Shown here: one piece after another, positions 19,379 through 27,581 of the stretch
Layout: the number at the start of each line of letters is the position of its first letter
How positions within the stretch are numbered: the first letter of the stretch is position 1
Assembly (NCBI GenBank): GCA_022774705.1
Contig: JALFLM010000114.1
Location: forward strand, 1 to 64,000
Reading direction: 5' to 3'
From: Lachnospiraceae bacterium
GTDB taxonomy: Bacteria; Bacillota; Clostridia; Lachnospirales; Lachnospiraceae
DNA length: 64,000 bases
Notes under the pieces: model-generated
What the model was told of the DNA's origin: nothing
Databases searched by the model: none
What the model saw: the letters and a program-made list of their open reading frames with translations, nothing else
Position numbers and translations under genes: made by a program

Positions 19379-21808
19379 ATGGAGAATATGAAATTACCGG
19401 ATGAACAGGCATTGACCGGGAATGCAAAACATGCAGTCGGCCGCGGTATGAATGACCGTGTCCGCAGGCTGAGAAAGCAGAGCGTGGAGACCCAGGCTCA
19501 TATTGATATGGAGCGGGCCCGTCTTTTTACAGAGGTTTATAAACAATATGAGGGAACAGTTTCTGCCCCCGAGCTGCGGGCCATGTGCCTGAAGCATTAT
19601 TTTACTCATAAGACACTGTGTATCAATCCCGGTGAGCTGATCGTGGGTGAGAAAGGCGACGGCCCCCAGGCAGCGCCCACATTTCCGGAGCTGTGCTGTC
19701 ATACGGTGCAGGATCTGCATGTGATGAATGACCGGGAACTGATCAGTTTTAAGGTTACGGAGGAAGGATACGAGTTCCAGGAGAAAGAGATGACTCCTTT
19801 CTGGGAGCACCGTTCCATCCGCCACCGGATTCTGGAGCATATGACTCCGGAGTGGAAAGCGGCCTATGAATGCGGTATTTTTACGGAGTTTATGGAGCAG
19901 CGGGGACCGGGCCATACGGTGGGATCGGAGAATATTTACAATAAGGGTTTTCTGGAGCACAAGGCGGATATCAGAGCAGCTCTTGAACGGCTTGATTATA
20001 TGAATGATCCGGAGGCACTTAATAAGGAAAATGAGCTGAAGGCCATGGATATTGCCTGTGATGCCATCCTGATTCTGGCGGAGCGTTATGCCGTTTATGC
20101 GGAGGAACTGGCGGCGCAGGAGGATGATGAGGTGCGCAGGGCGGAGCTTTGGCAGATCGCCAAAAACTGCCGCGTGGTACCGGCCGAACGTCCCCGGACC
20201 TGCTGGCAGGCTATTCAGATGTACTGGTTTGTCCATCTGGGCGTGACCAGTGAGCTGAATCCCTGGGATGCCTACAGTCCGGGCAGACTGGATCAGCATC
20301 TGTATCCCTTTTATGAAAAGGACGTGGAAGAAGGGCGTCTGACGAGAGAACAGGCTCTGGAGCTGCTGGAGTGCCTGTGGGTGAAATTCAACAATCAGCC
20401 GGCACCGCCCAAGGTGGGCATTACATTGAAGGAAAGCAGTACGTACACCGATTTTGCCAATATCAATACAGGGGGCATCACGCCGGACGGACGTGACGGC
20501 GTTAATGAAGTCAGTTATCTGATTCTGGAGTGCATGGATGAGATGAAGCTGCTGCAGCCCAGCTCCAATGTGCAGATCAGCAGAAAGACGCCTGATGCTT
20601 TCCTGAAAAAAGCATGCGCCATTTCCAGAAAAGGATGGGGCCAGCCGGCATTTTACAATACGGATGCCATTGTGCAGGAGCTGCTGAATGCGGGAAAGAG
20701 TCTGGATGATGCACGCAAGGGCGGCACCAGCGGCTGCGTGGAGACCGGAGCCTTCGGCAATGAAGCGTATATTCTGACGGGATATTTCAATCTGCCCAAG
20801 ATCTTTGAACTGACGCTGTTTGACGGATATGACCATGTAAGCGGCCGCCAGCTGGGTCCGCACACGGGAAAAGCGGAGGATTTTACCAGCTATGAGGAGC
20901 TGTTTGATGCTTATAAAAAGCAGATTTCCTGGTTCCTTGAGATCAAGCTCCGGGGCAATAATGTGATTGAGAAAATTTATGCGGACTATATGCCGGTTCC
21001 CTTCCTGTCCGTCCTGACCAACGACTGTATTGAGAGGGGAAAAGATTACAACGCCGGCGGTGCCCGGTATAATACAAACTATATTCAGGGAGTGGGCATC
21101 GGTACCATCACCGACTGTCTGGCCGCTGTCAAATACAATGTGTTTGATCAGGGGAAATTTACCATGGGAGAGCTGCTGCAGGCTCTGCGGGATAATTTTG
21201 AGGGCCATGAGCGGATCCTGAATCTGGTGCGCAGCCGGTCGCCGAAATACGGCAACGACGATGAGTATGCCGATGAAATCATGCGTCAGATATTTGATTA
21301 TTATTACAGCAGTGTGACCGGGCGGCCCAACATGAAGGGCGGAAGCTACCGCATTAACATGCTGCCCACCACCTGTCATGTGTATTTCGGCGAGGTGATG
21401 ATGGCAAGTCCCAACGGGCGTCTGGCCGGAAAACCGGTTTCCGAAGGTATTTCGCCGGAGAAGGGGGCGGATACCTGCGGCCCCACAGCAGTGGTGAAAT
21501 CGGCTTCGCGGATGGATCATTTAAGTACGGGCGGTACGCTGCTGAATCAGAAATTTACGCCGGCAGTAGTGGCCGGGGACGGGGGGCTTGATCAGATGGC
21601 CAATCTGATCCGCACTTATTTTAATCTGGACGGACATCATATTCAGTTTAATGTGATCGACCGGGAGACGCTGATTCAGGCTCAGAAGCATCCGGAGGAG
21701 TATCGGGATCTGATTGTGCGGGTGGCCGGATACAGCGATCATTTCCGAAATCTGAGCCGGGCGCTGCAGGACGAGATTATCGAGAGGACCGAGCAGAGCT
21801 TTTCGTAG
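19379..21808 (+). CDS. Glycyl radical enzyme, dehydratase/lyase clade (HypD-like candidate)
   Basis: GGTSGCVETGAFGNEAYILTGYFN (Cys loop) and RVAGYSDHFRNLSRALQDEII (glycyl radical loop). Confidence 0.9.
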   Translation: MENMKLPDEQALTGNAKHAVGRGMNDRVRRLRKQSVETQAHIDMERARLFTEVYKQYEGTVSAPELRAMCLKHYFTHKTLCINPGELIVGEKGDGPQAAPTFPELCCHTVQDLHVMNDRELISFKVTEEGYEFQEKEMTPFWEHRSIRHRILEHMTPEWKAAYECGIFTEFMEQRGPGHTVGSENIYNKGFLEHKADIRAALERLDYMNDPEALNKENELKAMDIACDAILILAERYAVYAEELAAQEDDEVRRAELWQIAKNCRVVPAERPRTCWQAIQMYWFVHLGVTSELNPWDAYSPGRLDQHLYPFYEKDVEEGRLTREQALELLECLWVKFNNQPAPPKVGITLKESSTYTDFANINTGGITPDGRDGVNEVSYLILECMDEMKLLQPSSNVQISRKTPDAFLKKACAISRKGWGQPAFYNTDAIVQELLNAGKSLDDARKGGTSGCVETGAFGNEAYILTGYFNLPKIFELTLFDGYDHVSGRQLGPHTGKAEDFTSYEELFDAYKKQISWFLEIKLRGNNVIEKIYADYMPVPFLSVLTNDCIERGKDYNAGGARYNTNYIQGVGIGTITDCLAAVKYNVFDQGKFTMGELLQALRDNFEGHERILNLVRSRSPKYGNDDEYADEIMRQIFDYYYSSVTGRPNMKGGSYRINMLPTTCHVYFGEVMMASPNGRLAGKPVSEGISPEKGADTCGPTAVVKSASRMDHLSTGGTLLNQKFTPAVVAGDGGLDQMANLIRTYFNLDGHHIQFNVIDRETLIQAQKHPEEYRDLIVRVAGYSDHFRNLSRALQDEIIERTEQSFS

Positions 21809-21874
21809 AGCTGTGTGCAGGAGAATTTCTGCGGAGAGTTATAATTGGGAGAAAGGTATCAAGGAGGAACAGGG

Positions 21875-23374
21875 ATGAATAAAGAGCTGTATCGGAGGAT
21901 TCCGAAGGTGGATGTGCTGCTGGAGCTGCCTGAGATCAGGAAACTGACGGCCGAGTTCGGCAAACGGGCAGTGACGGAGTGCATCCGGGAGGAGCTGGAC
22001 CGCGTCCGGGGGATGCTGAAGCAGCGGGAGACAAAAAGTGCAGAACTGCAGGATCTGCAGGACTGGGACGATTCCCGGGAAAAAGAGACCACATTTGACA
22101 AAACCTTTGAGATGGCCTTTGAACGGGCTGTTGAGGAGCTGCCTTCTGCGGTCTGCAGGGCACTGCGTGAGAAGGAAATGACGGGTTTTCGCCGGGTGAT
22201 CAATGGGACAGGAACCATTCTTCATACCAATCTGGGGCGTGCCCCCATTGCCAAAGAGCATGCTGAGAAAATCGCGGCGCTGGTTTCCGGCTATTCCAAC
22301 CTGGAATACAATCTGGAGGAAGGCCACCGGGGAGAGCGGTATTCCCATTTTGAGCGGCTGATCTGTCAGGTGACCGGGGCGGAGAGTGCTATGGCGGTTA
22401 ATAATAACGCCGGGGCTGTGCTTCTGACGCTGAGCGCGCTGGCCTGCGGAAAGGAAGTCATCGTTTCCCGGGGAGAGCAGATTGAGATCGGCGGCAAATT
22501 CCGTGTGCCTGACGTGATCCGTCAGGGCGGTGCCACCCTGTGCGAGGTGGGAACCACCAACAAAACCCACCTTTCCGATTATGAGGAGGCGGTCAATGAG
22601 CGGACCGGCCTGCTTCTGAAGGTGCACACCAGCAATTACCGGATCGTGGGATTTTCGGAGAGTGTCTCCACGAAAGAACTGGCACAGCTGAGCGTGGAGA
22701 CGGGCGTTCCATTTGTGGAGGATCTGGGCAGCGGCATCATGGTTGACCTGCGTAAATACGGTATTTCCAATGAGCCGACGGTGCAGGAGGTGCTGGAGGC
22801 CGGTGCCGATGTGGTCTGCTTCAGCGGGGACAAGCTGCTGGGCGGTCCTCAGGCGGGAATTATCGCCGGGAAGAAAAAATATATCGACCAGATTAAAAAA
22901 CATCCTCTGACGAGAGCTCTGCGAATCGATAAATTCACCGCGGCATCGCTGGAGCTGATATGGCGGGAATATTACCGCTGCAGCCCGGCACAGCTGATGG
23001 AACGGATTCCGGTTCTGAAAATGTTTGCCAGCACACCGCAGGAGCAGGAAGTCCGTGCACGAAAGGTGGTTTCGGCATGGCAGGAAACGGCGGGCAGCCG
23101 GTACCGGATAACGGTGGAATCCATGCAGGCCCAGATGGGCGGCGGAACACTGCCGCTCCATCAGTTTGACGGGGCGGGTATTGTTATCAGTCCCTGCGGG
23201 AAGGACAGTCTGACCACAGAGCAGCTGGAGGAGCATTTCCGCAGACTTCCTCTGCCGGTGGTAGGAAGAATTCAGGACGGACGTTTTGAACTGCATATGC
23301 AGACGGTATTTGACGAGGAGATACCGCAGTTGATAGAAGAAGGATTACGGGTACTTTCGGAGGGGATTTCATGA
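21875..23374 (+). CDS. selA: L-seryl-tRNA(Sec) selenium transferase
   Basis: ATG at 21875 after GGAGGAACAGG; NKELYRRIPKVDVLLELPEIRKL; INGTGTILHTNLGRAPI; FSGDKLLGGPQAGIIAGKK. Confidence 0.93.
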   Translation: MNKELYRRIPKVDVLLELPEIRKLTAEFGKRAVTECIREELDRVRGMLKQRETKSAELQDLQDWDDSREKETTFDKTFEMAFERAVEELPSAVCRALREKEMTGFRRVINGTGTILHTNLGRAPIAKEHAEKIAALVSGYSNLEYNLEEGHRGERYSHFERLICQVTGAESAMAVNNNAGAVLLTLSALACGKEVIVSRGEQIEIGGKFRVPDVIRQGGATLCEVGTTNKTHLSDYEEAVNERTGLLLKVHTSNYRIVGFSESVSTKELAQLSVETGVPFVEDLGSGIMVDLRKYGISNEPTVQEVLEAGADVVCFSGDKLLGGPQAGIIAGKKKYIDQIKKHPLTRALRIDKFTAASLELIWREYYRCSPAQLMERIPVLKMFASTPQEQEVRARKVVSAWQETAGSRYRITVESMQAQMGGGTLPLHQFDGAGIVISPCGKDSLTTEQLEEHFRRLPLPVVGRIQDGRFELHMQTVFDEEIPQLIEEGLRVLSEGIS

Positions 23375-25284
23375 AAAATATTATTGTAGGAACGGCGGGT
23401 CATATCGATCACGGCAAAACGAGCCTGATCAAAGCGCTGACCGGGTACGATGCCGACCGTCTGGCGGAGGAAAAGCGCCGCGGCATCACCATTGAGCTGG
23501 GATTTACCCATTTTGACCTGCCCAGCGGGACCAGAATCGGTATCATCGACGTGCCGGGCCACGAAAAATTTGTGGGAAATATGGTAACCGGCGTGGTGGG
23601 TATGGATCTGGTACTGATCCTGATTGCTGCCGATGAAGGCATCATGCCCCAGACCAGAGAGCATATAGCGATTCTGGAGCAGCTGGGCGTGCAGAATGCC
23701 ATTCTGGTTCTCAGCAAATGCGATATGGTGGATGAGGAATGGGCTGCCATGATGCAGGAGGAGGTCCGCCAGGAGCTGAAAAAAACCATGTATGCCAATT
23801 CCCCCATGGTCTGTGTGTCTTCCGTGACGGGACAGGGAATTCCTGAGCTGGTGCGGATGATCGATGAGATGACGGAGCAGACTCCGGAAAGGGATATCAG
23901 CGAGATTCCCCGTCTGCCCATTGACCGTGTATTTACTCTGTCAGGATTCGGTACCATTGTGACGGGAACGCTGATTTCCGGTGTGCTGAATAAAGAGACA
24001 CAGCTTGCCCTGTATCCCGGCGATCTTCCCTGCAAGATCCGAAATATTCAGGTACATGATCAGGATGTGGAGCAGGCTTATGCAGGGCAGCGGGTGGCAA
24101 TCAATCTGACCGGTGTGAAAAAAGAGGAAATCCACAGAGGAGATGTACTGGCACCTCCCGGCAGCATGCAGAATACGGATCGTCTTGATGTGAAGATCCG
24201 CATGCTGGAGCTGACGGAGCGTACCATTAAAAACCGCAGCCGTCTCCATCTCTGCATCGGAACGACTCAGGTTCTCTGCCGCGCCGTGCTTCTGGGAACG
24301 GATGAACTGCTTCCGGGACAGGAGGGTTATGCGCAGCTGCTGCTGGAGGAGCCTATTGCCGTGCGCAAAAAGGACCGTTTCATTCTCCGTTTCTATTCAC
24401 CTCTGGAAACCATAGCCGGCGGTGAGGTGCTTGATCAGCTGGCAGTGAAAAAACGCCGTATGTCCGAGGCTACTCTGGAAGAGATGAGACAGAAGGAAAA
24501 AGGCGGTGCCGGGGATATTCTGGAATATATGGTAAAAGAGGCCGAAAAAGCCATGATTACCGTAAAACAGGTGGCGGACAAGGGCGCTTTTCCTGCCGAA
24601 GAACTGGAACCGGCCATTGCAAAGCTGGTGGAAGGCCGCCGCATTGTGGAGCTGTCTGTGCGTAAAGAACGCTATCTGCTTCACTGCTTCTGGGAAATGG
24701 AGCTTCTGGAGGATGTGGAAATCATGCTGAACGAGTTCCATGAAATCTACAAATACCGCCGGGGCATGTTCAAATCGGAGCTGCACAACAAGCTGCTGCC
24801 TTCCGCGAAGCAGGCTGTATTTGACCAGCTGCTTTCGCACTGGGAAGAAGAGGAAAAAATCAAGGTGGAACTGGAATGCGTCAACATGGCGGATTTCCGT
24901 CTGCGCAAGGACCGCAACTATCAGAAGATGGAAAAATGGATCCTGAAAAACCTCCGGGAAGCCGGTTTTAATTTCCTGAGATTCCCGGAAATCACCTTTA
25001 TGGAGGATCAGGAACAGTACAAGGAAGATGTTCTGCAGAATATGGTATTTGAGCAGAAGGTAGTGAAGGTTTATGAAAATATCTATACCCTGCCCCAGTA
25101 TCTGGAAGAAGCGAAGGAAAAAGTGATTCCCATTCTGAAAAGCGAAGGGAAAATCACCATCTCCGGTGTCCGTGATCTGCGGAATACCTCCCGGAAAAAC
25201 GTAACGCCGCTGCTGGAGTACTTTGACAGCATCCATCTGACGCGGAAAAACGGAACGGAAAGTGAGAGGGAATCGGCAATTTAG
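23371..25284 (+). CDS. selB: Selenocysteine-specific translation elongation factor
   Basis: IIVGTAGHIDHGKTSLIKALTGYDADRLAEEKRRGITIELGF; C-terminal winged-helix region; ATGA overlap with selA. Confidence 0.95.
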   Translation: MKNIIVGTAGHIDHGKTSLIKALTGYDADRLAEEKRRGITIELGFTHFDLPSGTRIGIIDVPGHEKFVGNMVTGVVGMDLVLILIAADEGIMPQTREHIAILEQLGVQNAILVLSKCDMVDEEWAAMMQEEVRQELKKTMYANSPMVCVSSVTGQGIPELVRMIDEMTEQTPERDISEIPRLPIDRVFTLSGFGTIVTGTLISGVLNKETQLALYPGDLPCKIRNIQVHDQDVEQAYAGQRVAINLTGVKKEEIHRGDVLAPPGSMQNTDRLDVKIRMLELTERTIKNRSRLHLCIGTTQVLCRAVLLGTDELLPGQEGYAQLLLEEPIAVRKKDRFILRFYSPLETIAGGEVLDQLAVKKRRMSEATLEEMRQKEKGGAGDILEYMVKEAEKAMITVKQVADKGAFPAEELEPAIAKLVEGRRIVELSVRKERYLLHCFWEMELLEDVEIMLNEFHEIYKYRRGMFKSELHNKLLPSAKQAVFDQLLSHWEEEEKIKVELECVNMADFRLRKDRNYQKMEKWILKNLREAGFNFLRFPEITFMEDQEQYKEDVLQNMVFEQKVVKVYENIYTLPQYLEEAKEKVIPILKSEGKITISGVRDLRNTSRKNVTPLLEYFDSIHLTRKNGTESERESAI

Positions 25285-25366
25285 TATGCCCTGCACCGAT
25301 TACCGGCGGATGAACAGCCGCAGGAAATCTGCCGGTGCCCGTGTTCCGGAAAATATACTGATAAAA

Positions 25367-25404
25367 TAAAAGAACCTGCTTTGAAAAAGAAGCAGGTTCT
25401 TTTG
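25367..25404 (+). terminator. Intrinsic terminator after selB
   Basis: AAAAGAACCTGCTTtgaaaaagAAGCAGGTTCTTTT. Confidence 0.8.
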
Positions 25405-25460
25405 GTCAGCCGTCTGATAACGGCTTTTATAGGAGACAGCCGCGCCGGCTGTGTCGGTTC

Positions 25461-25556
25461 TGGCGGGAATATGTGGGAATCGAACCCACCCGGGATGATC
25501 AACACCCCACACAGGTTTTGAAGACCAGGAGGCACACCAGTTACCTGACTATTCCC
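25461..25556 (-). tRNA. selC: tRNA-Sec (anticodon UCA)
   Basis: Reverse complement GGGAATAGTCAGG...CCTGGTCTTCAAAACCTG...GGGTGGGTTCGATTCCCACATATTCCCGCCA; TCA anticodon, long variable arm, encoded CCA. Confidence 0.93.
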
Positions 25557-25878
25557 GTAATGATCAGCGTACCGGTATCGGAGTCACAAACTTTATACCG
25601 GCACCGATATGATAATACCGTATTAATCAGTATAAATGATTCTCATTCCGGTTGCAACCTGAAATAATGAATGTATTTATAGGAAAAAACTATAAATATT
25701 AAAAAGAAATTCGGGTTCAACGGCAATAAAGCGGAGATACCGGGCTGATGCCGGAAACAGTTATGAAAAATTTATAAATAAAGTGTGAAAAGATAAAAAC
25801 TACTTGAAAACAGAACAGATATTCGATATAATGTGAGCACGTAACTGATTCTAATGAGAAAGGAAAGAGATTGATTCT

Positions 25879-26478
25879 ATGAATGGACGAACACATACAG
25901 CCGCCGGCCTTGCCTGCGGCGTGACGGCTGCGGCAGCAGTGATGCCGGAGACACTGACTCTGCCGGGACTGGTTCTTGGGAGCGCTGCTGCGGTGATGGC
26001 ATCTACACTGCCTGATTGTGATCAGTACAGGCGCAATACGAAGGATGTGATCCGATGCCTGATCAGACTGGTGGTTTTCTGTATTCTGGCGCAGTGGCTG
26101 ACAAAGAGGCCCGTTGACTGGCAGTATGCAGTATTTTTTATTCTGGCGGTGCTGGTCGGGGCTTTGACAGATCACCGTTCGGCTACACATTCTGTTGCGG
26201 CTCTGCTGGTATTTTCCTGGCTGTTCAGTGTGACAATTGGCGATAATCAGGAATTGTCTTTCTGGTTTTTTACTGCATATGCATCCCATCTGGTGCTGGA
26301 TGTACTGAACAGGCGGGGGGAGATGCTGTTCTGGCCTTTCAGCAGGGAGCGGATATGCCTGAAGCTTTCACGGTCGGAAAGTGTGCTGGGAAGATTGATT
26401 TTTAAGGCTGCGGCTATATGGTATGCAGTTGTTCTGGGATTTGTATTGTTCCAGAGGTACGGAGGAATGATTGGATGA
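25879..26478 (+). CDS. YdjM-like metal-dependent hydrolase/membrane protein
   Basis: NGRTHTAAGLACG...LPDCDQY...DHRSATHSVAAL...YASHLVLDVLN. Confidence 0.75.
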   Translation: MNGRTHTAAGLACGVTAAAAVMPETLTLPGLVLGSAAAVMASTLPDCDQYRRNTKDVIRCLIRLVVFCILAQWLTKRPVDWQYAVFFILAVLVGALTDHRSATHSVAALLVFSWLFSVTIGDNQELSFWFFTAYASHLVLDVLNRRGEMLFWPFSRERICLKLSRSESVLGRLIFKAAAIWYAVVLGFVLFQRYGGMIG

Positions 26479-27518
26479 ATCGTTATTATTACAGACAGAT
26501 GAACAGAAGCTTTCAGTCTGCCTATCATGCCATGGCGGAAGGATTTGGTACACTTGCTTCTTCTTTTCCGGTACCGAAACTGGACATGAAAGAGCTGTCG
26601 GAGATTTTTTTCCTGCTGCGTCTGGATAATCCATGGATTTTTTATGTGACAGGGTTTTCCTGCCGTTATGCACAGGGGGCAGAAACCATGCAGCTGATTC
26701 CCCAATATATGTTTGACAGGAAGAAGATCAGGGAGCATCAGAAGGCGCTGCAGGGACGTACCGCACGACTGGTGCGGCCGGCGCAGGCCATGAAGTCGGA
26801 TCTGGAGAAGGAACAGTATATTCATGATTTCATATGCAGCAATGTGACTTATGACAAGCTGAAGAAAAGTTATTCTCATGAGATCATCGGACCGCTGCAG
26901 CAGGGAATCGGTGTATGTGAGGGGATCGCCAAGACCGTAAAGCTGCTCTGCGACGAACTGGGGATCCCCTGTATCATAGCGCTTTGTGATGCGGATCCGG
27001 AGAATGGCCTGAAGTACCGTCATGCATGGAATGTGATCCGGATTCAGGGCAAGTGGTATCATCTGGATGCCACCTATGATAATTCTCTGGGACGCTACGG
27101 GCAGAAGAGGTTTGATTACTTCAATCTGGATGATAAAAAGATATTCAGGGATCACCGGGCGGTGATGTATCCGGTGCCTGTCTGTGGAGACAGCGGAAGT
27201 TTTTATTATAAGGCGAACCGGCTTTCACTTACAAAGCTGGAAGATGTGGGAAAGAGACTGAGAACGGCGATACGCAAAAAACAGGAGTATTTTGTTTTTC
27301 ACTGGCGGGGCGGCTATCTGACCGGGGAGATTCTGCAGGAGATTGCGGGAGAAGCCGCTGCGGCAGCGGCAGAAAAGGAGAAGTATATCCGTATGTCCTT
27401 CAACTTTGCCCAGTCGGTGATCCAGCTGAAGATCGATGATGTGCCTGCGGAGGAAACCGGAGTCTGTCGGGAAGAAGCGGATGAGGAAAGAGAGATTGGT
27501 ACAGTAAAGGAGCCGTGA
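26475..27518 (+). CDS. Transglutaminase-like domain protein
   Basis: GPLQQGIGVCEGIAKTVKLLCDELGIPC...HAWNVIRIQGKWYHLDATYDNS. Confidence 0.85.
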   Translation: MNRYYYRQMNRSFQSAYHAMAEGFGTLASSFPVPKLDMKELSEIFFLLRLDNPWIFYVTGFSCRYAQGAETMQLIPQYMFDRKKIREHQKALQGRTARLVRPAQAMKSDLEKEQYIHDFICSNVTYDKLKKSYSHEIIGPLQQGIGVCEGIAKTVKLLCDELGIPCIIALCDADPENGLKYRHAWNVIRIQGKWYHLDATYDNSLGRYGQKRFDYFNLDDKKIFRDHRAVMYPVPVCGDSGSFYYKANRLSLTKLEDVGKRLRTAIRKKQEYFVFHWRGGYLTGEILQEIAGEAAAAAAEKEKYIRMSFNFAQSVIQLKIDDVPAEETGVCREEADEEREIGTVKEP

Positions 27519-27542
27519 AAGTTCTTATGACTTCACGGCTCC
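27509..27542. terminator. Bidirectional terminator hairpin
   Basis: GGAGCCGTGAA...TTCACGGCTCC; overlaps transglutaminase stop codon. Confidence 0.7.
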
Positions 27543-27581
27543 CGGGATTTTATCTGTGTTCTGGCTGTGTCTGGTTATGAT

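Noticed and set aside
19394-21520. 708-aa minus-strand ORF opposite the glycyl radical enzyme
   Set aside because: Antisense shadow of a clearly recognisable GRE; composition is low-complexity His/Leu/Ile-rich and matches no family I know.
19379-21808. GRE as a selenoprotein because of the adjacent sel genes
   Set aside because: ORF is open throughout with a normal Cys in the active-site loop (GCVE) and no in-frame TGA.
21839-23296. 485-aa minus-strand ORF opposite selA
   Set aside because: Shadow ORF; SelA motifs are clear on the plus strand.
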